DNA of 25,598 bases from an uncultured Collinsella sp. (GTDB lineage Bacteria; Actinomycetota; Coriobacteriia; Coriobacteriales; Coriobacteriaceae), in contig CABSMV010000012.1 of the NCBI GenBank assembly GCA_902478935.1, positions 1-25,598 of the forward strand, read 5' to 3'. The position numbers and the translations under genes were made by a program. The notes under the pieces were generated by a model, which searched no databases, was not told where the DNA came from, and was given only the letters and a program-made list of their open reading frames with translations. Below are positions 1-6,452 of this stretch, piece after piece. The first letter of the stretch is position 1. Each line of letters begins with the position of its first letter.

Positions 1-48
1 TCTACACCCTAGAGTTCGTCGGCAGCGTCAGATGTGTATAAGAGACAG
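1..48 (+). other. Illumina Nextera adapter with i5 index (artefact)
   Basis: Bases 1-7 are the end of the P5 oligonucleotide (TCTACAC). Bases 8-15 (CCTAGAGT) sit where the 8-base i5 index goes and match, from memory, the Nextera XT index S516. Bases 16-29 are the Read 1 adapter TCGTCGGCAGCGTC. Bases 30-48 are the 19-bp Tn5 mosaic end AGATGTGTATAAGAGACAG. The order and spacing are exactly those of a Nextera library molecule, so this is untrimmed adapter at a contig end and not part of the genome. Any ORF that reads through it is spurious. Confidence 0.98.
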
Positions 49-49
49 T

Positions 50-97
50 CCCTACGCCGCCGCCAAGGAGCTCGTCGACACCTGGCAGCAGGCATAG
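50..97 (+). CDS. 3' end of a truncated gene, product unknown
   Basis: Right after the adapter one plus-strand frame reads PYAAAKELVDTWQQA and stops with TAG at 95-97. Codon choice (GCC, CTC, GTC, GAC, ACC) is that of the confident genes in the window, and the residues look like an amphipathic C-terminal helix. This is probably the last 15 codons of a gene cut off by the contig end. It is too short to assign a function, and chance cannot be excluded. Confidence 0.4.
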   Translation, partial: PYAAAKELVDTWQQA

Positions 98-141
98 GCA
101 TAGGCCGAGCAGTCGATTCGCAGCCTCGTATCTTCAGCAAT

Positions 142-372
142 GGAAAACGCATCCCAGCTTGGATCTCCATTCCGGGATGCGATTTCCGCATGCGGCTCCG
201 TTGGGAAACCCCATCCCATTCCAGGCGCAAATTCTGGGACGCCGTTTCCAAAACCCGCCGTCGGGGAAACTGCATCCCGTTTTGGATGCCGATTCCGGGG
301 CGCGCTTTCCGCTACGGGCCTCTCGCGGAAACCTCATCCCATTTTTAGCGCCGATTCCGGGATGCGCTTTCC
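142..372. repeat. Tandem array of four hairpin repeats, period 61-62 bp
   Basis: Four units occupy 142-187, 204-249, 265-310 and 327-372. Each is 46 bases: a 14-base left arm (GGAAAC-N2-CATCCC type), an 18-base loop usually ending in ATTCC, and a 14-base right arm (GGGATGCG-N-TTTCC type) complementary to the left arm. Spacers are 16, 15 and 16 bases and also share a C+G-rich pattern, so the full repeat is a 61-62-bp tandem. Arms differ between units, but changes tend to preserve the hairpin: unit 3 has GGGGCGCG where others have GGGATGCG. The array lies between the truncated gene at 50-97 and the 3' end of the patatin gene, 22 bases past that stop codon. No open frame in it looks coding. It could be a REP/BIME-like element or a structured 3'-UTR; the function is unknown. 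Confidence 0.85.
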
Positions 373-394
373 GCCGAGTCCACGGCAGTTTGCT

Positions 395-1264
395 CTACTC
401 TGCCAGATACGCTTCCAGCGCCGGCAAGGTCGCCTCCGCATCGTGGCGGCCGACCTGGTAGATACGCTCGAGCTCATCCGGCTCGCGGCACAGCGACGGC
501 ACCTTCACCGATTCGCTCGGCCGCACCACAAAGACCTCGCCGGCAGCCTCACGACGCGCCAAGTCATCGAGCGTGGCATTGTAGACCTCATGCCGATGAT
601 CGAGCGCTGCAACAAACTCCGGGTAGTGACGAAACACGCGCCGCAGCATGGGCATCACGCTGTTGGGTTGCTTCACAAAGCCCGCCGGCTGCGTGAGTAC
701 CACGATATTGCGGTCATACCCCTGCGCAAACAACCAAGCGCTGGGAATGGAATCAGCCACGCCACCATCCAGATACTTATGCCCGCCAATAGCAACGGGA
801 CGCGTCGCCACGGGAATCGCCGACGACGCCCGGATCCACTCGATATCGCGCTCGTCGCCATAGGGCAGGTCGTGGTAGACGGCCTTGCCCGTCTCGATAT
901 CGGTACACACGCACGTAAACCGCATAGGGCAGGCGCGATATGTCTCCAGGTCGATGGGATCGCGCTCGATGGGCACCTCGTGATAGGCAAAATCGGCATT
1001 GAACATGTCACCGGTTCGCAACCAGCTGGTCACACCCGCATAGCGCTTATCGGCACAATAGGCCTTGTTGTAGCGAATGGCGCGGCCGATCTGGCGCGAT
1101 TTAAAGTTGTAGCCAAACGCCGCGCCCGCCGAGACACCCACCATATGGTCGCAGGTCAAACCGTGCTCCATCCAAACGTCGAGCACGCCCGCCGTATACA
1201 TACCGCGGTAGCCGCCTCCCTCGAGCGCAAGCCCCACCGTGTGCGTCGTATCCGGCTGTGCCAT
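395..1264 (-). CDS. Patatin-like phospholipase family protein
   Basis: The protein of 289 residues is a predicted serine lipid acyl hydrolase of the patatin/RssA-YjjU group, using a Ser-Asp dyad. Visible motifs are the glycine-rich oxyanion loop EGGGYRG (about residues 15-21), the nucleophile elbow GVSAG with Ser45, and DGG with Asp166 of the dyad. It has no signal peptide, so a cytoplasmic or membrane-peripheral site is likely. The start chosen is the ATG at 1264, which has GGAG 8 bases upstream. An in-frame upstream ATG at 1348 would add 28 residues outside the family pattern and would lie upstream of the putative promoter. The gene is monocistronic; its 3' end runs into the hairpin array. 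The physiological lipid substrate cannot be told from sequence. Confidence 0.9.
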   Translation of the reverse strand: MAQPDTTHTVGLALEGGGYRGMYTAGVLDVWMEHGLTCDHMVGVSAGAAFGYNFKSRQIGRAIRYNKAYCADKRYAGVTSWLRTGDMFNADFAYHEVPIERDPIDLETYRACPMRFTCVCTDIETGKAVYHDLPYGDERDIEWIRASSAIPVATRPVAIGGHKYLDGGVADSIPSAWLFAQGYDRNIVVLTQPAGFVKQPNSVMPMLRRVFRHYPEFVAALDHRHEVYNATLDDLARREAAGEVFVVRPSESVKVPSLCREPDELERIYQVGRHDAEATLPALEAYLAE

Positions 1265-1285
1265 GCGACCATCTCCGTTCCTGCG

Positions 1286-1314
1286 TTTTAAACCGGGACA
1301 AGTATACCCGTCAA
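1286..1314 (-). promoter_or_regulatory. Putative sigma-70-type promoter of the patatin gene
   Basis: Reading the minus strand, TTGACG (1314-1309) is followed after 17 bases by TTAAAA (1291-1286), and the ATG lies 21 bases further on. The -35 is 5/6 to consensus; the -10 is weak. An alternative -10 (TATACT) overlaps the spacer. Confidence 0.45.
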
Positions 1315-1392
1315 CATATATCGTCTCAGTCGCATTTTCATCGAACATCGCATCGTCGCGCTACCGCCTGTCGAATAATAGCCGTCCACAGC

Positions 1393-1689
1393 ATGTGCAC
1401 CCATATCCCCGCACTCGAGGAAAGCGGCTTTATGGTGACGCTCGACAAGCACATTTGGCAGATTGCGCCCGTCGACGGCGATCAAGGCCGCAGCACGCAG
1501 ATCATTTCATCGATGCTCGAAATGGCGCAGTCGCTCCATCTGCCGGTCGTGGTCGAAGGCGTCGAGACAAATGAGCAGGCGAACATGCTACGACAAATGG
1601 GAGCCTGCCACGCTCAGGGCTTCCTCTACTACCGCCCCATGCCGGCAAAGGATTTTGAGGCATTGCTCGATGGTGGCAATAACAACTGA
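1393..1689 (+). pseudogene. Remnant of an EAL-domain c-di-GMP phosphodiesterase
   Basis: The frame ending at TGA 1687-1689 carries the C-terminal third of an EAL domain: IISSMLEMAQSL, then the EGVET loop, then QGFLYYRPMP. A stretch reading EESGFMVTLD just before it resembles the strand that normally leads into the DDFG metal-binding motif, but the following DDFGTGYSSL segment and the entire N-terminal half, including the catalytic EAL motif, are absent. No ribosome binding site is convincing for the ATG at 1393. The piece is about 85 residues of recognisable domain against about 240 for the family. It is most likely a decayed gene with an internal deletion. It lies directly upstream of a GGDEF gene, so it may be the relic of a neighbouring c-di-GMP enzyme. 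Confidence 0.75.
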
Positions 1690-1745
1690 TACGCTCGCGC
1701 GCAAAACGCCACCGCCGAAGGGGGCATTTGTCCCCATTGGCTAAC

Positions 1746-1780
1746 TCATATCCCCAATTCAAACCGAATTGGGGATATGA
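1746..1780. repeat. Perfect 15-bp inverted repeat, 5-base loop
   Basis: TCATATCCCCAATTC (1746-1760) and its exact complement (1766-1780) flank the loop AAACC. No T-run follows on the plus strand, so it is not a classic terminator. It ends about 20 bases before the ribosome binding site of the GGDEF gene and could be an operator, a leader hairpin or a small repeat element. Confidence 0.7.
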
Positions 1781-1816
1781 TACAAACCGCTGTTCCGCCC
1801 AAGGAGGTTATCCATC

Positions 1817-3346
1817 ATGAACGAATCATATCGCCTGGGCGAGCAATCGATTATTGCCTATCTTCAGCGACTTGCGAATGGCATCTCGACCGCCGAACTC
1901 GATGTTGCCGCGCTGCCTGCTGAGCTACGCGCCGTTGGCGAGCAACTGCAAAAAACGCACGCCATCCTGCAGCAAGAGCGCCGGCTGCTTGAGAGCAACG
2001 CCTATATCGACCCGCTCACCAACTTGGGCAACCGCAACGGATTCGACCGTCACGTCGAGCAACTCTGGCACAAAGGTGACCCCTTCACCTGCGCCTATAT
2101 TGACATCGACCATCTCAAACATTGCAATGATAGGTTTGGCCACGCCGAAGGCAATCGCTATATTCTGGGCATCTGCCGCACGCTCTCCGAAACCATGGAG
2201 CACGATGAGATGCTGTTCCGTATCGGTGGAGACGAGTTTGTGCTTATCTCGCTCTCCGCAAACGAGACTGAACTCGAGCAGCGCTTGGAGCAGGTACGTG
2301 CCGGGCTGATCGAGGCGAGCTCAGGTGGCAAGGCGCCCATGATCGGCAGCTTTAGCTTTGGCTGCTCGCGCGTCGATCCACTTGCCGGCGACACGCGTCG
2401 CCAGATGACGATGGATGCCGATCGCAAGATGTATCGCTATAAGCTTATGCATCGTGTGCAGCAACCGAAAGACGATGACGCGCCGCAACGCCCAATCGTC
2501 GATCAGCTTCCCTGCAACGACCGGGTGTTCCAAGCGATCTCCATGAGCTCCGAGACGCGCTATCCCTTTATCCTCAATCTCGATACGGGCGAATCGCAAT
2601 GGTCGGTTAACGCCGTGCGCGATTTTGACCTGCCCTCCCAGCACCCTTTTAACTCACTCGACATGTGGCTCGCCCGCGTTCATCCCGAGGACCGCGACAA
2701 CGTACGCGCCGAGCTCGATATGTTGATAAACGGCACGTGGCACTTCCACTACATGCAGTATCGCGTAATGGACGCCACCGGAGCGTACGCGCTTTGCGAC
2801 TGCACGGGCTACCGCTTGGACGGCACTGATACCGAGCCTAACATGTACGTGGGCATTATCATCAACCGAAGCCTAGCGGATACGACCGACTCGGTAACGG
2901 GCCTGGGCGATGTCCACGCCCTGGTCAACGCTATTGGAGAGATGCGCCACGTGCCGCACGAGGCAGGCTTTATTGCCATTAAGGTCGACGATATCGCCGA
3001 GGTCAATGCCCGCTTTGGATTCGATGCAGGCGACCGCGTGCTCGCCGAAAGCGCCGCCTGCCTCATGGATTGTTCGCGCGGCAAGGGCCGCCTGTTCCGC
3101 TCGACGGGACCAACGTTCGTGGCACTCTTCGATGAGCTCGGCCCCGAAGCAATCGACGAGATCGCAAGCGACATCGAGCGGTTCCTGGGCTCTCCCGTGC
3201 TCATCGGCTCGCTTGAATATCAGCCGCCCATTCGCGTGGCCACGCTCCATCTGGACGGCGTCGACCGTCAGCCCGTTTCCATTTTGAACGAGCTCAAAGC
3301 GTTGCTCGGGAAAGCCGTGCAGGTGCCAGGCACCAAACTGGATTAG
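1817..3346 (+). CDS. GGDEF-PAS-degenerate GGDEF protein (putative diguanylate cyclase)
   Basis: This 509-residue protein should make cyclic di-GMP from two GTP. Domain order: an N-terminal helical segment (1-60); a first GGDEF domain (about 61-215) with YIDPLTNLGNR, the metal-binding D96 region and an intact GGDEF at 137-141; a PAS-like domain (about 245-350) with the typical VHPEDR; and a second GGDEF-like domain (about 355-505) starting VTGLGD, where the signature reads TGPTF (430-434). The second copy is therefore predicted catalytically dead and may serve as a GTP or partner-binding module. No RxxD inhibitory site is evident before the first GGDEF. There is no transmembrane segment or signal peptide, so it is cytosolic. 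The start is fixed by AAGGAGG at 1801-1807, nine bases before ATG. It follows an EAL remnant; no intact EAL protein lies nearby. Confidence 0.92.
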   Translation: MNESYRLGEQSIIAYLQRLANGISTAELDVAALPAELRAVGEQLQKTHAILQQERRLLESNAYIDPLTNLGNRNGFDRHVEQLWHKGDPFTCAYIDIDHLKHCNDRFGHAEGNRYILGICRTLSETMEHDEMLFRIGGDEFVLISLSANETELEQRLEQVRAGLIEASSGGKAPMIGSFSFGCSRVDPLAGDTRRQMTMDADRKMYRYKLMHRVQQPKDDDAPQRPIVDQLPCNDRVFQAISMSSETRYPFILNLDTGESQWSVNAVRDFDLPSQHPFNSLDMWLARVHPEDRDNVRAELDMLINGTWHFHYMQYRVMDATGAYALCDCTGYRLDGTDTEPNMYVGIIINRSLADTTDSVTGLGDVHALVNAIGEMRHVPHEAGFIAIKVDDIAEVNARFGFDAGDRVLAESAACLMDCSRGKGRLFRSTGPTFVALFDELGPEAIDEIASDIERFLGSPVLIGSLEYQPPIRVATLHLDGVDRQPVSILNELKALLGKAVQVPGTKLD

Positions 3347-3374
3347 TGCCGCGCCCGCGCCGCCTCCCCCATCG

Positions 3375-3383
3375 TGCGATAAT
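3375..3383 (+). promoter_or_regulatory. Putative extended -10 promoter element
   Basis: TGCGATAAT matches an extended -10 (TG-N-GATAAT), 38 bases before the ATG of the flavoprotein gene. A 7-bp inverted repeat (CCTCTGC at 3384-3390, GCAGAGG at 3405-3411) lies in the presumed leader and overlaps the start of the ribosome binding site. Confidence 0.4.
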
Positions 3384-3420
3384 CCTCTGCAGAAGTCACC
3401 GAAAGCAGAGGGAGTTTGTG

Positions 3421-4044
3421 ATGAAGGTTCTTTTGGTCAATGGCAGCCCCAAGGCAAACGGCAACACCGCCCGCGCACTCACCGAGGTCGCAGAGCAGCT
3501 CAACGCCGAAGGCATTGATACCGAGGTGTTTCAGCTGGGCGCCAAGCCCATTCGCGACTGCATCGGCTGCGGTCAGTGCGGCAAGCTTGGCGGACGCTGC
3601 ACCTTTGATGACGACGTGGTGAACGAGCTCATCGCTGCCGCCGAGCAGGCAGATGGCTTTGTCTTTGGCTCACCCGTCTACTATGCGCACCCCAGCGGAC
3701 GCATCCTTTCGGCCCTCGATCGCGCCTTCTATGCCGGCAGCAAGGCCTTTGCACACAAGCCGGGCGCTGCCGTCGCTGTCGCCCGTCGCGGCGGCACGTC
3801 AACGACCTTCGACGTACTCAACAAGTACTTCACCATCAACCAGATGCCCGTGGTTGCCTCCACGTACTGGAACAACGTGTTTGGCGCCATGCCGGGCGAG
3901 GCCGCCCAAGACGCCGAGGGCCTGGCCACCATGCGCAACATCGGCAAGAACATGGCCTGGCTCCTGCATTGTATCGAGGCAGGACAGGCCGCCGGCATCG
4001 AAGCCCCCGAAGCCGATCGCGAGCGCACCAACTTTATCAGGTAG
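3421..4044 (+). CDS. Flavodoxin-fold NAD(P)H-dependent oxidoreductase with Cys cluster
   Basis: The 207-residue protein belongs to the FMN-reductase / iron-sulfur flavoprotein group. It opens with the Rossmann-like strand MKVLLVNGSPKANGNTA (FMN phosphate loop, residues 8-17). A compact Cys set C47-x2-C50-x2-C53-x6-C60 follows, as in Isf-type proteins that hold a 4Fe-4S cluster; many relatives keep similar cysteines without proven cluster, so cluster binding is inference. GSPVYYAHPSG (about 81-91) is the second flavin-contact loop. It is a cytosolic redox enzyme with unknown physiological acceptor. The start is ATG 3421 with GGAG six bases upstream; the frame is open further upstream but that part is outside the family. 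It is followed after 14 bases by an ArsC/Spx-fold gene, so the two are probably co-transcribed. Confidence 0.88.
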   Translation: MKVLLVNGSPKANGNTARALTEVAEQLNAEGIDTEVFQLGAKPIRDCIGCGQCGKLGGRCTFDDDVVNELIAAAEQADGFVFGSPVYYAHPSGRILSALDRAFYAGSKAFAHKPGAAVAVARRGGTSTTFDVLNKYFTINQMPVVASTYWNNVFGAMPGEAAQDAEGLATMRNIGKNMAWLLHCIEAGQAAGIEAPEADRERTNFIR

Positions 4045-4058
4045 AACGGCGGAACAAA

Positions 4059-4397
4059 ATGATTCAGATTTTTGGCACCAAGAAGTCCTTCGACACCAAG
4101 AAGGCGCAGCGTTATTTTAAGGAGCGCCGCATTAAGGTGCAGTTTATCGACCTTAAGGAAAAGGAGATGAGCAAGGGCGAGCTCACGAGCGTGATGCAGG
4201 CGGTCGGCGGCATCGACAAGCTGCTCAACCCCAAAGCCAAGGACGAGGAGACGCTCGCGCTCATCCAGCACCTTACCCCCAGTCAGCGCTTCGACAAGCT
4301 GCTCGAGAACCAGCAGGTTCTAGCCGAGCCCATCGTGCGCAACGGCAAAAAGGCCACCGTCGGTTATTGCCCCGATGTATGGGGAGCCTGGGAGTAG
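4059..4397 (+). CDS. ArsC/Spx-fold protein lacking the catalytic cysteine
   Basis: The 112-residue protein has the length and pattern of the ArsC/Spx/YffB thioredoxin-fold family: a first strand MIQIFGTKK, the helix FDTKKAQRYFKERRI, the FIDLKEKEMSKGEL segment, and the C-terminal PIVRNGKKATVGYCPDVWGAWE. In the family the residue after GTKK is normally the redox-active Cys; here it is Ser10 and no other N-terminal Cys exists. The only cysteine is in the C-terminal GYCPDVW. A classical thiol arsenate-reductase or CxxC Spx mechanism is therefore unlikely; a binding or structural role, or rewired chemistry, is possible. The start is ATG 4059 (weak GGCGGA site), because homology begins exactly there. 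It is probably in an operon with the flavoprotein at 3421. Confidence 0.85.
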   Translation: MIQIFGTKKSFDTKKAQRYFKERRIKVQFIDLKEKEMSKGELTSVMQAVGGIDKLLNPKAKDEETLALIQHLTPSQRFDKLLENQQVLAEPIVRNGKKATVGYCPDVWGAWE

Positions 4398-4398
4398 C

Positions 4399-4428
4399 TT
4401 GTGTTATTTGCCGGCGCGTGGGTATAAG
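4399..4428 (+). promoter_or_regulatory. Putative promoter of the CobW-family gene
   Basis: TTGTGT (4399-4404), an 18-base spacer and TATAAG (4423-4428) lie about 55 bases before the ATG at 4484. A second TATAAG-like string (CATAAG) follows near 4442. This is a modest match. Confidence 0.35.
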
Positions 4429-4483
4429 AGCAGGCGTTTGGCATAAGATTCAACTGTAAGCCATGTCTAACAAAGGAGGGCAC

Positions 4484-5614
4484 ATGCCCAACAAACCCGT
4501 GAAGATCATCATGCTTACCGGATACCTCGGTGCCGGCAAGACCACGCTGCTCAACCACATCCTCGCTAACGACGGCGGCATCCGCGCCGCCGTGATCGTC
4601 AACGATATCGGCGAGATCAACGTCGACGCCAGCCTTATCGCCGACGGTGGCCTTTCCGAGACCGACGACCTCATCCCGCTCACCAACGGCTGCATCTGCT
4701 GCACGCTTTCGGACGACCTTGCCAACCAGCTGCAGGGCATCGCCGATTCGGGCGACTTCGACTACATCATCATCGAGGCATCGGGTATTTGCGAGCCCAT
4801 CCCCATCGCCTACACCATCTCGAGCTTCTGCGACGAGGCCAAGGTGGGTGGCGAGCCCAAGCTCGCGCTCGACAACATCGTGGCCGTGGTCGATTGCGCC
4901 CGCATGTATGACGAGTTCAACGGCGGCCGCGACCTGCTGGCAGAGGATATCGACGAGGACGACATCGAGAGCCTGCTCATCCAGCAGATCGAGTTCTGCT
5001 CCACGCTGATCCTCAACAAGACCGATACCGTGACCCCTGAGCAGATTGCCGAGCTCAAGGCCATCGTGCGCAGCCTGCAGAAGGACGCCGTAATCGTCGA
5101 GGCCCAAAACGGCGAGGTCCCCATGGAGGAGCTGCTCGACACCGACCGCTTCGACTTTATGCGCGCCTACAACTCCGCCGCTTGGATCGAGGCCATGGAG
5201 CATCCCGAAGAGCACGACGACCCCGAGGTGCTCGAGTACGATATCGAGACCTTTGTGTACTCGCGCCGCAAGCCGTTTGACCTGCAGAAGTTCACCGATT
5301 TTGTTGAGCAGGAGTGGCCCGACGAGGTCATCCGCGTCAAGGGTCCGCTGTGGCAGGCCGGCGATCCGGACATGTGCTACATGTTTGAGCAGGCCGGCCA
5401 CCAGATGCGCCTGATGGAGAACGGCCTGTTTGTCGACTCGGCGCCCGAGGGCGAGAAGCAGAAGATCATCGACGAGAACCCCGAGATCATGCAGATTTGG
5501 GACGACGAGACGGGCGACCGTATGACGAGCCTGTGCATCATCGGCCGTCACATGGACAAGGATGCGCTCATCGCCTCCCTCGATGCCTGCCTGACCGACT
5601 GGCACCGCGCCTAG
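4484..5614 (+). CDS. CobW/P47K (COG0523) family GTPase, putative metallochaperone
   Basis: The 376-residue cytosolic G3E GTPase belongs to a family that delivers zinc or other metals to client proteins. Motifs: Walker A GYLGAGKT (13-20), the family metal site GCICC (69-73), the switch region IIIEASGICEP (95-105), and NKTD (178-181) for guanine recognition. A CobW C-terminal domain follows (about 255-376, from YSRRKPFDLQKF through PDEVIRVKG). The usual His-rich metal-sensing stretch is only hinted at by a short HPEEHDD segment. The start is ATG 4484, with AAAGGAGGG ending four bases before it; the frame opens 21 bases earlier at an ATG that overlaps the ribosome binding site. The gene is followed by a strong hairpin terminator. 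No Zur-type operator was recognised upstream, so the metal remains open. Confidence 0.92.
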   Translation: MPNKPVKIIMLTGYLGAGKTTLLNHILANDGGIRAAVIVNDIGEINVDASLIADGGLSETDDLIPLTNGCICCTLSDDLANQLQGIADSGDFDYIIIEASGICEPIPIAYTISSFCDEAKVGGEPKLALDNIVAVVDCARMYDEFNGGRDLLAEDIDEDDIESLLIQQIEFCSTLILNKTDTVTPEQIAELKAIVRSLQKDAVIVEAQNGEVPMEELLDTDRFDFMRAYNSAAWIEAMEHPEEHDDPEVLEYDIETFVYSRRKPFDLQKFTDFVEQEWPDEVIRVKGPLWQAGDPDMCYMFEQAGHQMRLMENGLFVDSAPEGEKQKIIDENPEIMQIWDDETGDRMTSLCIIGRHMDKDALIASLDACLTDWHRA

Positions 5615-5653
5615 GTATATCCAAGCGGGCATTTTTCCGCCTACGTAACCGCC

Positions 5654-5686
5654 AAACCACCACGAAGGTGCCCTTCGTGGTGGTTT
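5654..5686 (+). terminator. Intrinsic terminator after the CobW gene
   Basis: AAACCACCACGAAGG (5654-5668) and its perfect complement (5672-5686) form a 15-bp stem with a TGC loop; the stem ends in a T-run (TTTTTC). It lies only about 13 bases upstream of the trmL ribosome binding site, so trmL either has a promoter hidden in the hairpin region or depends on read-through. Confidence 0.85.
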
Positions 5687-5709
5687 TTCGTTCTGAGCCA
5701 AGGAGATTC

Positions 5710-6309
5710 ATGTTCAACATTGTGCTGTATGCGCCCGAGATTCCGGCCAATACGGGCAATATCGGCCGTACCTGCGTGGTCACCGGCGCCCGCCTGCATC
5801 TGGTGGAGCCGCTGGGCTTTTCGCTCGACGACAAGACGGTACGTCGCGCCGGCCTGGGCTACTGGCAAAACTTGGACGTGTCGACCTATGCCGGCTGGGA
5901 GGATTTCCTTGTGCGCAACGGCCTCTCCCCCGCCGACGAGCGCCTGCATCTGCTGACCAAAAAGGCGCGCCGAACCTATGCGCAAAGCACCTACCGCGAC
6001 GGCGACTATTTGGTCTTTGGCAGCGAGAGCTCGGGCATTCCCGAGCCACTGCTTGCCGCGGCGCCCGCGCGCTGCGAGCGCATCCCGATGCTGCGCGATT
6101 GCGACTCACTCGATAACGCCGAGGCCTGGGAAGCCCACGAGGAATCGCTCGGGCATACCGAGGACAGCCACGAGGCCATTCTTCAACAGGACATCTGTGG
6201 CAACTTCGTCAACCCGGACGACTACCGCATCAGCGCACTCAACCTCTCCAACAGTGCCGCCATCGTCCTCTACGAAGCCCTGCGCCAAACAGGCTTTCCG
6301 GGAATGTGA
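5710..6309 (+). CDS. trmL: tRNA (cytidine/uridine-34 2'-O)-methyltransferase TrmL, with insertion
   Basis: A SPOUT-class methyltransferase that puts a 2'-O-methyl on the wobble base of certain leucine tRNAs, using SAM. Motifs in order: NIVLYAPEIPANTGNIGRTC (3-22), the knot element VFGSESSGIPE (102-112), IPM (125-127) and LNLSNSAAIVLYEALRQTGF (177-196). In known TrmL (about 155-160 residues) IPM is followed within a few residues by SLNLSN. Here about 45 residues are inserted between them (128-174, acidic, with HEESLGHTEDSHEA and CGNFVNPDDYR), giving 199 residues. The insertion is in frame and the flanking motifs are intact, so it is an elaborated loop and not a frameshift. The start ATG at 5710 has AAGGAG six bases upstream. 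The stop codon lies in the left arm of a REP-like hairpin. Confidence 0.9.
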   Translation: MFNIVLYAPEIPANTGNIGRTCVVTGARLHLVEPLGFSLDDKTVRRAGLGYWQNLDVSTYAGWEDFLVRNGLSPADERLHLLTKKARRTYAQSTYRDGDYLVFGSESSGIPEPLLAAAPARCERIPMLRDCDSLDNAEAWEAHEESLGHTEDSHEAILQQDICGNFVNPDDYRISALNLSNSAAIVLYEALRQTGFPGM

Positions 6310-6336
6310 CAAAGGAACTGCCCCTTTGTCACATTC
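6302..6336. repeat. REP-like hairpin overlapping the trmL stop codon
   Basis: GAATGTGACAAAGG (6302-6315) pairs perfectly with CCTTTGTCACATTC (6323-6336) around a 7-base loop. The trmL stop TGA (6307-6309) is inside the left arm. The core AAAGG-CTG-CCCCTTT resembles the hairpins at 7558-7592 and 16131-16167. It can act as a factor-independent stop only weakly, as no T-run follows. Confidence 0.7.
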
Positions 6337-6452
6337 AGGCGCCACGCCGATGGCACACACGCCCAATTGATGCTCTAGATAAAGAGCCTCACTTTTAATC
6401 AGAATTAACTAAAGTAAAATGAAGTTAAACGGCGGTGTGAAAGGAGAGCCTT

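Noticed and set aside
34..348. ORFs of 60-104 codons crossing the adapter and hairpin array
   Set aside because: They start in adapter sequence or run through a tandem repeat; overlapping frames are open on both strands only because the repeats have high GC.
142..372. CRISPR array
   Set aside because: Repeats (46 bases) are diverged between units, spacers are only 15-16 bases and similar to each other, and there are no cas genes.
140..1291. 383-codon plus-strand ORF
   Set aside because: It is antisense to the patatin gene, whose motifs are unambiguous; long antisense frames are expected at this GC content.
4059..4397. Naming the gene arsC (arsenate reductase)
   Set aside because: The catalytic cysteine is absent and there is no arsenic-resistance context.
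4364..5701. 445-codon minus-strand ORF
   Set aside because: Shadow of the CobW gene; composition (Val/Asp/His/Leu repeats) is that of a reverse-complement frame.
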